A stretch of 64,000 nucleotides of DNA. It comes from Pseudonocardia sp. ICBG1293 (GTDB taxonomy: Bacteria; Actinomycetota; Actinomycetes; Mycobacteriales; Pseudonocardiaceae). The stretch is taken from contig NZ_JAHLEL010000007.1 in the NCBI RefSeq assembly GCF_020131355.1, forward strand, positions 186,001 to 250,000, in the 5' to 3' direction. The notes below the pieces were generated by a model that saw only the letters and a program-made list of their open reading frames with translations, did not search any database and was not told where the DNA came from. A program made the translations under genes and the position numbers. Positions within the stretch are counted from its first letter, which is position 1; every line of letters starts with the position of its first letter. Positions 35,696 to 43,553 of the stretch are shown here, piece after piece.

Positions 35696-36157
35696 GTGAC
35701 ACGGTGGCTGGACGAGAGCGAGCAGGCGGCCTGGCGAGGGCTGCTCCGGATGCAGGCACGCCTGCAGGGTGAGCTGCACCGGCGGCTGCAGGCCGGGTCG
35801 GGACTCTCGCTCACCGACTTCGACGTGCTGGTGGCGCTGACCGACCGGCCCGACGAGCGGTGCCGGGTGCTGGAGCTGGCGGTCGCGCTGGAGTGGGAGA
35901 AGAGCAGGCTGTCCCACCACCTGGCCCGGATGCAGAAGCGCGGCCTGGTCGGCCGCGAGGAGTGCGACGACGACGGCCGCGGCAACTACGTCGTGCTCAC
36001 CGAGGCGGGCCGGGCGGCGATCGAGGCTGCGGCGCCGGGGCACGTGGAGACCGTGCGCGAGCTGGTCTTCGACGCGCTCTCCGACGACGACGTGGCCGCG
36101 CTGGCCCGGATCACCGCCGCCGTCCAGGCCCGGTTCGACGGCCGCGGGCCCGGCTGA
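35696..36157 (+). CDS. MarR-family transcriptional regulator
   Basis: 153 aa winged-helix regulator. N-terminal helix RWLDESEQAAWRGLLRMQARL, then LTDFDVLVALTDRPDERCRVLELA, recognition helix EKSRLSHHLARMQKRGLV and wing DDDGRGNYVVLTEAGRAAI. It probably represses the divergent LLM operon and itself by binding the dyad at 35628-35674. The effector is unknown. Confidence 0.92.
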   Translation: MTRWLDESEQAAWRGLLRMQARLQGELHRRLQAGSGLSLTDFDVLVALTDRPDERCRVLELAVALEWEKSRLSHHLARMQKRGLVGREECDDDGRGNYVVLTEAGRAAIEAAAPGHVETVRELVFDALSDDDVAALARITAAVQARFDGRGPG

Positions 36158-36183
36158 GCGGTCCGGCACCGGGGCCCGGGACG

Positions 36184-36265
36184 CGTTCCGCGGAACGCGG
36201 TCCGTGCGTCCCACCGCGTTCCGCGGAACGCGGTCCGGCGCGCCCCGCCCCCGTTCCGCGGAACG
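36184..36265. repeat. Three copies of a perfect 14-bp palindrome
   Basis: CGTTCCGCGGAACG occurs at 36184-36197, 36217-36230 and 36252-36265, spaced 33 and 35 bp apart (about three helical turns), between convergent marR and the alcohol dehydrogenase gene. The first two copies also share flanking GCG/CGCGGTCCG. It looks like a REP-type intergenic palindrome or a multi-site protein-binding array. Confidence 0.85.
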
Positions 36266-36269
36266 CACG

Positions 36270-36302
36270 ACGGCCCGCACCGGGAGGACCGGTACGGGCC
36301 GT
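36270..36302. terminator. Bidirectional terminator
   Basis: ACGGCCCG-C-ACCGG, loop, CCGGT-A-CGGGCCGT: 13 paired bases with one internal mismatch, between convergent marR and the Zn-alcohol dehydrogenase. Confidence 0.7.
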
Positions 36303-36332
36303 CGGGACCGGGAACGCGGGCGAGGGCGCGGG

Positions 36333-37358
36333 TCAGGGCACCAGGATCGCGCGCCCTCTGACCTTCCCCGCGTCGAGGTCGTCGAGCGCGGACTGGAAGT
36401 CCTCGAGCGCGTAGGTCGTCGTGTGCAGGGTGACCCGGCCGCGTGCGGCCAGCTCCATCAGGTCGCACAGATCGTTGTAGGACCCGACCAGGTTGCCGAC
36501 CACGTTCACCGCGGCCGAGATCAGGTCGATCGTCGGGACGTCGACGTTCTCCCCGTAGCCGACGACGTGGTAGTCCCCGGCGCGGCGGGTCATCGCCAGG
36601 CCCTGCGCGGTCGACCCGCCCTCGCCGACGAAGTCGATGACGGCCTCGGCGCCGTTCCCGCCGGTGAGGGCCAGTACCTCGTCGACCTGGCCGCCGTCGG
36701 CGACGATGCCGTCGTCGGCGCCGATCTCCAGCGCCAGCTTCACCGCGTCCGGGTTGCGGTCGAGGACCACCAGCCGGGCCGGTGTGAGCGCCTTCAGCAC
36801 CTGGATGCCGATGTGCCCGAGCCCGCCCGCGCCGATGACCACGCAGGTGTCGCGCGGACCCAGACGCCGCGACGCCTTGGCGGCCGCGTGGTAGGCGGTG
36901 AGCCCGGCGTCGGCCAGCGCGGCGACGTCGGCGGGCTGCAGCGACGGGTCGAGCTTCACCACGCTGCGCGCCGAGGTGCGCAGGTACTCCGCGTACCCGC
37001 CGTGGGTGTCGATGCCCGGGAACGCCGAGGCGGTGCAGTGCACGTCGTCGCCGGAGCGGCAGGCGCGGCACAGCCCGCAGGTGGCCAGCGGGTGCAGGAT
37101 GACGCCGTCGCCCTCGGCCACGTGCGTCACCGCCGACCCGACCGTCTCGACCCAGCCCGCGTTCTCGTGGCCGATCGTGTACGGCAGCGTGACCTGTGAC
37201 TTCTCGGCCCACTGTCCTTCGAGGACGTGCAGGTCGGTGCGGCACACGCCCGCCCCGCCGATCCGCACGACGACGTCGAACGGGTCCACGACCTCCGGCT
37301 TCGCGACCTCGGTCAGCTCCATCGGCCGGTGGTAGCCGACGACCTGTACTGCTCTCAC
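36333..37358 (-). CDS. Zn-dependent NAD(P) alcohol dehydrogenase
   Basis: 341 aa MDR enzyme. Catalytic zinc ligands in GVCRTDLH and GHENAG, structural-zinc cysteines in CGLCRACRSGDDVHC, and NAD-binding GAGGLGHIGIQVLK. GTG start overlapping the preceding DUF59 stop (GTGA). In propane/binuclear-iron monooxygenase clusters an alcohol dehydrogenase oxidises the alcohol product, and the two upstream genes here are of that cluster type, so 2-propanol or a similar secondary alcohol is a reasonable substrate guess. Confidence 0.9.
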   Translation of the reverse strand: MRAVQVVGYHRPMELTEVAKPEVVDPFDVVVRIGGAGVCRTDLHVLEGQWAEKSQVTLPYTIGHENAGWVETVGSAVTHVAEGDGVILHPLATCGLCRACRSGDDVHCTASAFPGIDTHGGYAEYLRTSARSVVKLDPSLQPADVAALADAGLTAYHAAAKASRRLGPRDTCVVIGAGGLGHIGIQVLKALTPARLVVLDRNPDAVKLALEIGADDGIVADGGQVDEVLALTGGNGAEAVIDFVGEGGSTAQGLAMTRRAGDYHVVGYGENVDVPTIDLISAAVNVVGNLVGSYNDLCDLMELAARGRVTLHTTTYALEDFQSALDDLDAGKVRGRAILVP

Positions 37359-38089
37359 GGACGGGATCCCTTCGTGGTGTCCCCGGAGACCGACTCCGGG
37401 TAGCGGGTCTTCAGCAGCCCCCGGCAGAAGTGCGCGTTGCCCTCGATCGAGATCCGCACCGAGCGGGCCATCCGCAGCTTCAGCGGGACCTGCTCGGCCG
37501 GGTACGGGACGCCGTCGTGCCCGACGAGCACCGGCAGGTGCCCCGCGGTGCCGAGCCCGATCGTCGCCCGCCGGCGCAGCAGCGCGTCGGTGGTCGGGCC
37601 CGCGGGCAGGTCGGCGAGGGTGACGCCGTGCAGGGTCTCCGGCTCCCGGTCCGGGTCGCGGCGCAGCAGCCCGGTCAGCGACCGCTCCATCGCGGCGGCG
37701 TGCGCCTTGCGCCGGAAGGTGACCCGCAGCCCGTCGAGGTCGGAGTCGGCCTCGTGCCGGAAGGTGCCCTTGTAACCGGCGTCGGCGGCCAGCCCGGCGT
37801 TGATCAGGTCGGAGTCGTGGTGGTCGTCGAGCTCGACGGTCACCGCGGTCGTCCAGTCCAGCGCGGTGAGCACGTCCTTGGCGTCGGAGCACATCAGGTA
37901 CGCGAAGTTCGGCGCGCAGAACGCGGTGGGCAGACGCAGGTGCACGGTGACCCGGTCGCCGTCGACCTCGAGGGAGCGGACGAACTCCAGGTCGGTGATC
38001 GGCTCGTCCAGCTCGGGGTCGACGACGGCGTCGAGCGCCCGGAACGCCTGGTCCGTACGCGAGGTGCGGGCGAGGGCGGGGGCGCTCAC
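37355..38089 (-). CDS. DUF59 iron-sulfur/metal assembly protein of monooxygenase clusters
   Basis: 244 aa, longer than a bare DUF59 domain. The N-terminal MIP18/DUF59 domain (AFRALDAVVDPELDEPITDLEF, LPTAFCAPNFAYLMCSDAKDV) is followed by about 140 residues of unknown fold (FRHEADSDLDGLRVTFRRK and others). Proteins of this layout lie between the amidohydrolase and chaperonin genes in mycobacterial and rhodococcal mim/prm clusters, where they are presumed to help assemble the diiron oxygenase. GTG start overlaps the amidohydrolase stop by 4 nt. Confidence 0.8.
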   Translation of the reverse strand: MSAPALARTSRTDQAFRALDAVVDPELDEPITDLEFVRSLEVDGDRVTVHLRLPTAFCAPNFAYLMCSDAKDVLTALDWTTAVTVELDDHHDSDLINAGLAADAGYKGTFRHEADSDLDGLRVTFRRKAHAAAMERSLTGLLRRDPDREPETLHGVTLADLPAGPTTDALLRRRATIGLGTAGHLPVLVGHDGVPYPAEQVPLKLRMARSVRISIEGNAHFCRGLLKTRYPESVSGDTTKGSRP

Positions 38090-39102
38090 GACGCCACCGG
38101 GACCTCGGTCGGGGTCTCGTCGCGCAGCGCCAGCTCCGCGGGGACCTCGATGTCGTACATCGTCGCGGCGTTGAGGCCCAGGATCTTCTTCTTCTGGGCC
38201 GTGGTCAGCGGCGCGTACTCCGACAGCTCCTCCGGGATCTCGAAGTCCACGAACCGCTCGACCAGCCAGCGCGGGGTCCAGATCGCGTAGTCGCTGGAGA
38301 ACTGGATGCGGTCCTCGCCCAGCCAGTAGAGGAGCTCACCGATGATCTGGCCGAAGTACTTGGGCCGGGTGTGGATGAACGGCATCGCGACGGCCAGGCC
38401 GGCGTGCACGTTCGGCTCCTGGGTGGCGATCCAGCAGAAGTCCTCGAGGCGCGGCAGGCCGCAGTGCTCGACGACGAAGTTCAGGTCGGTGAAGTCGGTG
38501 GCGACCTTGTCCACGTCGGCGACGTCGAACGCGTCGCGGTCCAGCGGGCGGATGGTCGGGCCCTTGTGGATGTGGATGTTGCGGATCCCCAGCTCCTGGG
38601 CCGCCTCGAGGTACTTGTACGACCAGTGGTCGTCGAGCTTCCAGCCGCGGGACTCGCCGTGCCACTCGGCGGTGTAGAGCTTGGCGCCCTTCAGCCCGAA
38701 GCGCTTGGCGTCCTCGCGCAGCTGCCGCAGGCCCTGCTCGCCGTTGCGCGGGTCCCAGTGGTGGTTGTAGGTTAGCTTGTCCGGGTGGGCCTGCGCGAGG
38801 GCGAAGGCCTCCTCGGTCTGGCCGAACCCGTTGGCGTAGAACTCACCCAGGTACGCGGGCTGGAAGACGGCGTGGTCGACGTGGCCGTCGGTGAACAGGT
38901 CCTTCATCAGCCGCTCGCCGCCCTGGTAGAGGTAGTCCTCGTAGGGCCAGACCTCGGACTCCGGGCTGAGGTTGCGGTGGTAGTCGTAGAAGCAGTCGAT
39001 GAACTGCCTGCCGTGGATGTTGCGCTGGTTCTCCGGCCGCGCGTCCCACAGCGCCACGTGGGCGTCCACGATGAAGTAGGACTCACCGTTCTTCGAGTAC
39101 AT
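38086..39102 (-). CDS. Amidohydrolase-2 family protein of the propane monooxygenase type
   Basis: 338 aa TIM-barrel metal-dependent hydrolase. MYSKNGESYFIVDAHVALWD, QFIDCFYDYHRNLSPESEVW, FQPAYLGEFYANGFGQTEEA, IHIHKGPTIRPLDRDAF, FVVEHCGLPRLEDFCW and FSSDYAIWTP are very close to the amidohydrolase encoded directly after monooxygenase genes in mim/prm clusters. Its reaction there is unproven. Here it starts the operon amidohydrolase-DUF59-ADH and no monooxygenase precedes it. The divergent GAF/Fis activator is encoded 200 bp away. Confidence 0.88.
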   Translation of the reverse strand: MYSKNGESYFIVDAHVALWDARPENQRNIHGRQFIDCFYDYHRNLSPESEVWPYEDYLYQGGERLMKDLFTDGHVDHAVFQPAYLGEFYANGFGQTEEAFALAQAHPDKLTYNHHWDPRNGEQGLRQLREDAKRFGLKGAKLYTAEWHGESRGWKLDDHWSYKYLEAAQELGIRNIHIHKGPTIRPLDRDAFDVADVDKVATDFTDLNFVVEHCGLPRLEDFCWIATQEPNVHAGLAVAMPFIHTRPKYFGQIIGELLYWLGEDRIQFSSDYAIWTPRWLVERFVDFEIPEELSEYAPLTTAQKKKILGLNAATMYDIEVPAELALRDETPTEVPVAS

Positions 39103-39206
39103 CGTCGTCCTCTCGGTCGCGGCGAGGTGGTGGACACCCCGCGACTGCGCGGGGTCGGTGGTCCCGCGTCGGGGGCCGAAACTAGGAACGGCGGCGGCGC
39201 TGCGGT

Positions 39207-39231
39207 GGTGATCACCGTCTCAACCTGAGAC
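39207..39231. promoter_or_regulatory. Adjacent palindromes GGTGATCACC and GTCTCA-N3-TGAGAC
   Basis: Two perfect dyads (39207-39216 and 39217-39231) side by side in the region between the amidohydrolase operon and the divergent GAF/Fis activator. A third, GGTGTGACACC, lies at 39257-39267. They are candidate activator binding sites. Confidence 0.5.
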
Positions 39232-39300
39232 GCGACGCCGTCGCACCGGCGTCGCAGGTGTGACACCGTCGTGAGCAGCAGGTACGAGGAGGTACGCGCG

Positions 39301-40692
39301 ATGGGGCAGTCACTGGCTCCGGCCCGGATCTCGGCGTCCTGGGCGCGCAGCGAGACCTACGGCGCCCCCACCGAGGCGGTCGACCCCGCATTCACCGGCG
39401 CCGTCGACGACGGGTCGCTGTTCGCCCGCTGCGGCGGCGAGGTGCTCGCCGGGCTGCACGAGGGCCTGCCCGGGGAGCCGATCTCGCTGATGCTCACCGA
39501 CGCCGACGGCATCGTCGTGTCCCGGCTCTGCGACGAACGCGGCCTGACCGACGCGCTGGACCGCACCTACCTCGCCCCCGGGTTCGCCTTCGGCGAGCGG
39601 GAGGCGGGCACCACCGGGCTCGGACTGGCGCTGGCCGACCGGGTCCCGTCGCTGGTCCGCGGCGACGAGCACTACTGCACCGGGCTGTGGGGCTACACCT
39701 GTGCCGCCGCCCCCGTCCTCGACCCGGTCGACGGGTCGCTGCTCGGCAGCATCAACCTCACCACCTGGTCGCAGCGCTCCGACGGGCTGCTGCTCGCGCT
39801 GGCCCGCACCGCGGCCGGGCAGACCTCCGCGCTGATGCTCGCCCACGGACGCGGTGCGACCCCGCGTCCGGCGCCCCGCGGCGAGGTGTTCCGGGTCGCC
39901 CCCCAGCCCACCGGCGGCACCGCCGAGCTGGGCCGCAGCTGGTCCACCGCGCTGGACGAGGTGCGGGCGGCGCTGCGCGAGGGTGCGCGGGTCGGGGTCG
40001 TCGGCGAGCCCGGTGCGGGCAAGTCCGCGCTGCTCGCGGCGGCCCTGCGCACCGTCGCGCCGCGGCACCGGGTGCTGCACGCCCGCCCGCCCGCCGCCGA
40101 GGACGCGGTCTCCTGGCTGTCGCTGTGGTCGCCCGAGCTGGGCAAGGACGACACCGCGGTGATCGCGGGCCGGGTGCACGCGCTGCCCGCTCCCGTCGCG
40201 ACCCGGCTGGCCGCGCTGGTCCGGTCGCTCCCGCAGTCGACGCTGGCCGTCACCGCGGGCGGCGTCGAGGGGATCCCGGACGCGCTGTCGCGGCTGCTCG
40301 ACGTCGTCGTCGAGGTACCGGCGCTGCGCCACCGGCCCGAGGACGTGCCGGTGCTGGCCGCGCACTTCGCCCGCGACGGGGTGAGCTTCACCGACGCCGC
40401 CGCCCGCGCCCTGCGCACCCACACCTGGCCGGGCAACGTCGAGCAGCTGCGCCGCACCGTGCGCGACGCCTCGGCCCGCAGCAGCGTCGTCGACGTCCGG
40501 CACCTGCCACCGGAGCTGCTCGCCACCCGGTCCGGGTCGCTGACCCGGATCGAGTCGCTGGAGCGCGACGAGCTGGTCCGCTGCCTCACCGAGCACGGCA
40601 TGAGCGTCACCCGGGCCGCCGAGACGCTCGGCATCAGCCGGGCGACCGCGTACCGCCGGGTGCAGCGGTACGGGATCACACCCCCGCGCTGA
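39301..40692 (+). CDS. GAF/AAA-like/Fis transcriptional activator (MimR/AcoR-type)
   Basis: 463 aa from the ATG at 39301, chosen because AGGAGG lies 8 nt upstream; a GTG at 39271 has none. N-terminal RISASWARSETYG, GAF sensor (about 40-175, LMLTDADGIVVSRLCDE ... GSINLTTWS), degenerate AAA domain with Walker A GEPGAGKS (about 235-242) but no GAFTGA loop, and C-terminal Fis HTH (MSVTRAAETLGISRATAYRRV). Actinobacteria lack sigma-54, so this type works with sigma-70 class factors. MimR-like proteins activate monooxygenase operons; this one probably drives the divergent amidohydrolase operon. Confidence 0.88.
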   Translation: MGQSLAPARISASWARSETYGAPTEAVDPAFTGAVDDGSLFARCGGEVLAGLHEGLPGEPISLMLTDADGIVVSRLCDERGLTDALDRTYLAPGFAFGEREAGTTGLGLALADRVPSLVRGDEHYCTGLWGYTCAAAPVLDPVDGSLLGSINLTTWSQRSDGLLLALARTAAGQTSALMLAHGRGATPRPAPRGEVFRVAPQPTGGTAELGRSWSTALDEVRAALREGARVGVVGEPGAGKSALLAAALRTVAPRHRVLHARPPAAEDAVSWLSLWSPELGKDDTAVIAGRVHALPAPVATRLAALVRSLPQSTLAVTAGGVEGIPDALSRLLDVVVEVPALRHRPEDVPVLAAHFARDGVSFTDAAARALRTHTWPGNVEQLRRTVRDASARSSVVDVRHLPPELLATRSGSLTRIESLERDELVRCLTEHGMSVTRAAETLGISRATAYRRVQRYGITPPR

Positions 40693-41038
40693 GCGCAGCG
40701 TCGTCCCCGGTCACGGGCCCCCGTCCGGTCCCGACGGTCCCGGACCACCCGGACGGGGGACGCGTTCACCGGACCGGGGCTACCGGTGGCCGCCCACACG
40801 GCGGACGCGGCTCGCCCGGACCTGCCGATCACGGTCCACGGTGGGACGATCGGTGTGCCGGGCAACGACGCCCCGGAGGACCCGGCGGCCGGCCCGGCCA
40901 CGGGGCTCGGCACCGCCACCCGGCGACGCGGTCACCCTCGGTCACGGGGAGCGCGCGTCGCGCGACGACGGCGGGGCGCCCGCCGCCCGGTGCGGCACAC
41001 AGGGCACCATTCGATGGAGTACCTGACGGGAGGCGTTC
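40693..41038. other. Intergenic region between Fis activator and DedA-like gene
   Basis: About 345 bp. A hairpin terminator lies at 40718-40759. Downstream there are short palindromes (for example GCGCGTCGCGCG near 40960) and a GGGAGG RBS for the next gene. Open frames cross the region in several phases but none has an RBS or family resemblance, so I call it non-coding. Confidence 0.45.
40718..40759 (+). terminator. Hairpin terminator of the Fis activator gene
   Basis: CCCCCGTCCGG and its complement (11 bp) enclose a 20-nt loop that can itself fold (TCCCGACGGTCCCGGA); 25 nt after the stop. Confidence 0.6.
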
Positions 41039-41662
41039 GTGTTCGGACTCGCGGACACCGTGGCCGCACTGCTGGCCGCGATCCCTGCTGCCCCCGTCCG
41101 GTCGCTCCTCGTGATCGGGGTCGGGGCGTTCCTCGAGGGTCCGATCGTCACCGTCGCCGCCGCCGCGCTCGCCGGGGCCGGGCAGCTGCCCTGGTGGGGG
41201 GTGTGGCTGGCCGCGCTGGTCGCCGACGTGGTCGGGGACACCGCGCTCTACGCGCTGGGCCGCAACGGCGACCGTCCGGCCGTCGCCCGGGTGCTGAACC
41301 GGCTGGGACTGACCGAGGAGCGCCGCGAGGTGCTGTCCCGCGAGGTCCACACGCACCTGCCACGCATCGTCATCGGGGCCAAGCTCGTCGACATCGGCGC
41401 CATCCCCGCCTACCTCGCCGCCGGGCTGTCCAAGGTCGGCTACCGCCGCTTCCTGGCCTGGATCATCCCCACCACGGCGGTGCGCGCCGCGGTACTCGTC
41501 GGGATCGGCTACGCGGCCGGGGACCGGCTCGCCACCGACCTGGAGTCGCGGCCCTGGCTGCTGGTCGTCGGCGGGATCGCCGTCGGGCTGTCCCTGGTGC
41601 TCGGACGGACCGCGATCGTGCGGGCCGCCGGCTCGCGGCGACGGGCCCACGCCCGGTCCTGA
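41039..41662 (+). CDS. DedA/SNARE-associated family membrane protein
   Basis: 207 aa with four to five hydrophobic segments. VGAFLEGPIVTVAAAALAGAG, ADVVGDTALYALGRNG, HTHLPRIVIGAKLVDIGAIPAYLAAG and GYRRFLAWIIPTTAVRAAVLVGIGY follow the DedA pattern, including the charged re-entrant region. DedA proteins are lipid transporters (flippases) affecting envelope homeostasis. GTG at 41039 with GGGAGG upstream. Convergent with the VWA gene, only 11 nt between stops. Confidence 0.85.
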   Translation: MFGLADTVAALLAAIPAAPVRSLLVIGVGAFLEGPIVTVAAAALAGAGQLPWWGVWLAALVADVVGDTALYALGRNGDRPAVARVLNRLGLTEERREVLSREVHTHLPRIVIGAKLVDIGAIPAYLAAGLSKVGYRRFLAWIIPTTAVRAAVLVGIGYAAGDRLATDLESRPWLLVVGGIAVGLSLVLGRTAIVRAAGSRRRAHARS

Positions 41663-41673
41663 CCGGCCGGGGA

Positions 41674-42540
41674 TCACCCGCCCAGCAGCGACCGCAGCAC
41701 CGCCGGTGCGTCCGACGGTCCGGCGACCGGCGCCCACCGCGCGTTGCTGCGCGCGGCCAGCTCCGCCGCCTGCTCGTGGTCGGACTCCGGGGCCAGGATC
41801 AGCAGCTCCGGCACCCGCTGCGCCGCCGGGACCGGGTCCTGGTCGTCGGTGGCCCGGCAGTCCGAGAGCAGCACGACGATCCGCCGCTCCGCGCGCGTCC
41901 GTTCCAGCTGCGCGGTGGCCGCCCTCAACGCACCGGACAGCGCGGTCACCCCGTGGCCGCGCAGACCCAGGACCCGGTCGACGACCGCCGACGGCGGACG
42001 GCTGGACCCGATGTCGCGCAGGACCCGGGTCTCGGCCGCGAACGACAGCACCGCGTGGTCACCGGGTGCCCGGAACGCGCAGGCCGCGGCGGTCAGCGCC
42101 GCCGCGGCGAGCCGGTCCCCGCCCATCGACCCGGACGCGTCCACCACCAGGCACAACGCGAGCGCGGGCCGCGCCCAGGTGCGCGCGGTCAGCTCGTCGA
42201 GTCCGACCGGGCGCCGCGCCGCGCGGGCCTCGGCGACCGCGCCCAGCGAGGCGTCCAGGTCCAGGTCGCCGCCGCGGTCGGCCGGGACCGCCCGCAGCCT
42301 GCCGATCCCGCGCCGGGTGACCCGGCCGGACCGGCCGATCTCCAGCACGACCCGGCCGGCCAGCCTGCGGGCCGCCGCCCGCAGCGCCTCGTCGGTGGCC
42401 TTCCCCATGTCGACGAGCAGGATCAGCGTCTCGTCGGGACGCTGCGCCAGCGCGGCGTCGAACGCGTCGACGTCGAGCACCCCGACCTCGGGCGAGATCT
42501 CGGTGAACCCCGGGTGGCCCGCCAGGGAGCTGCGGGCCAC
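41674..42540 (-). CDS. VWA-domain protein paired with MoxR
   Basis: 288 aa. The GTG at 42540 is preceded by GGAGG at 8-nt spacing. An N-terminal domain (SLAGHPGFTEISPEVGVLDV, TLILLVDMGKATDEALR) resembles Mg-chelatase BchD/ChlD-like linkers; the C-terminal VWA domain has the MIDAS motif DASGSMGG (about residue 134), VTALSG and LSDCRATDD. MoxR-VWA pairs act as chaperones that load metal or cofactor into partner enzymes. The partner is probably the NDMA-dependent alcohol dehydrogenase encoded at the head of this operon. Confidence 0.82.
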   Translation of the reverse strand: MARSSLAGHPGFTEISPEVGVLDVDAFDAALAQRPDETLILLVDMGKATDEALRAAARRLAGRVVLEIGRSGRVTRRGIGRLRAVPADRGGDLDLDASLGAVAEARAARRPVGLDELTARTWARPALALCLVVDASGSMGGDRLAAAALTAAACAFRAPGDHAVLSFAAETRVLRDIGSSRPPSAVVDRVLGLRGHGVTALSGALRAATAQLERTRAERRIVVLLSDCRATDDQDPVPAAQRVPELLILAPESDHEQAAELAARSNARWAPVAGPSDAPAVLRSLLGG

Positions 42541-42623
42541 CGTGCGGTCCTCCGGGCGCGCACGCGGCCGGGGCGGACGGGACGCACCGTCCGCGGGTCG
42601 GGGACCGCCCGCCGGAGGCGGGC

Positions 42624-43553
42624 TCAGGCTCCCCCCGACGCATCACCGCCGTCCGGGGCGTCGGCGTCCGCACGCGGCTCCTCGCCGAACTCGGCCCGGT
42701 ACAGCTCGCGGACGATGTCCTCCGCGGTGCGCGAGCCGGACTCGGCCGTCCGGATCCGCCCGGACAGCGCGACCAGGGCCGCGTCGAGCCCGGTCCGCCA
42801 GTCGGTGGTCTCCCGGCCGCGGCGGGCGGCCAGCGCCGCGGAGATGCGGACGATGTCGATCGCGCCGCGGACCGAGGAGCCCACGTGCACGTCGGGGTGC
42901 TCGCGGGTGCGCCGGACCAGGGACACGACCTTCGCCCGCCACTGCGGGTCGACGACCGGGCCGCGCAGCTCCACGACGGCGGTCTCGTCGGACGCGGTCT
43001 GGTAGCCCATCGCGATCCGGCACACCCGGTCGTAGACGGCGGAGGAGATCCGGGCGGTGCCGACGGCGTCGAACGGGTTCATGGCGGCGACCAGGCGGAA
43101 GCCCTCGTCCGCGACGATCCGGCCGAACCGGGGGACGTGCAGCTCGCCCTCGCTCATCACGGTGATGAGCACGTTGAGGGTCTCCTCCGGGATCCGGTTG
43201 ATCTCCTCGACGTAGAGCAGCGCCCCGGAGCGCAGGGCCTCGGCCAGCGGCCCGTCGACGAAGGTCTCGGCGGTGTAGCCGCGGTCGAGGACCTGGGCCG
43301 GGTCGAAGTGGCCGACCAGCCGGGCGGGGGTGAGCTCGGCGTTGCCCTCGACGAACACGAAGGGCAGGTCCGCCTCCACCGCGACCGAGCGCAGCAGCGT
43401 GGTCTTGCCGGTGCCGGGCGGCCCCTCCAGCACCACGTGCGCGCCGGCCTCCAGCGCGGCGACCAGCAGCTCGACCTCGTGGCCGCGGCCGACGACGGGG
43501 GTCCCCGCGGGACCGGCCGCAGCCGGTCCCGCGGGGTTCGTGACAGACCCCAT
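42624..43553 (-). CDS. MoxR-family AAA ATPase
   Basis: 309 aa. Walker A GPPGTGKTTLL (about residues 40-50), Walker B ALLYVEEINRIP, sensor 1 LVAAMNPFDAVGT and the Mg-chelatase-like arginine finger region. Its ATG shares one base with the stop of the upstream alcohol dehydrogenase gene, so they are translated together. It belongs with the VWA protein downstream. Confidence 0.9.
   Translation of the reverse strand: MGSVTNPAGPAAAGPAGTPVVGRGHEVELLVAALEAGAHVVLEGPPGTGKTTLLRSVAVEADLPFVFVEGNAELTPARLVGHFDPAQVLDRGYTAETFVDGPLAEALRSGALLYVEEINRIPEETLNVLITVMSEGELHVPRFGRIVADEGFRLVAAMNPFDAVGTARISSAVYDRVCRIAMGYQTASDETAVVELRGPVVDPQWRAKVVSLVRRTREHPDVHVGSSVRGAIDIVRISAALAARRGRETTDWRTGLDAALVALSGRIRTAESGSRTAEDIVRELYRAEFGEEPRADADAPDGGDASGGA

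Noticed and set aside
40786..41000. Small coding gene before the DedA-like gene
   Set aside because: Open frame only; no RBS, no -10 element at the right distance, no recognisable sequence.
40786..43005. Long plus-strand open frame covering the DedA, VWA and MoxR genes
   Set aside because: Covers three recognisable genes in other frames; product is Arg/Gly-rich without domains.
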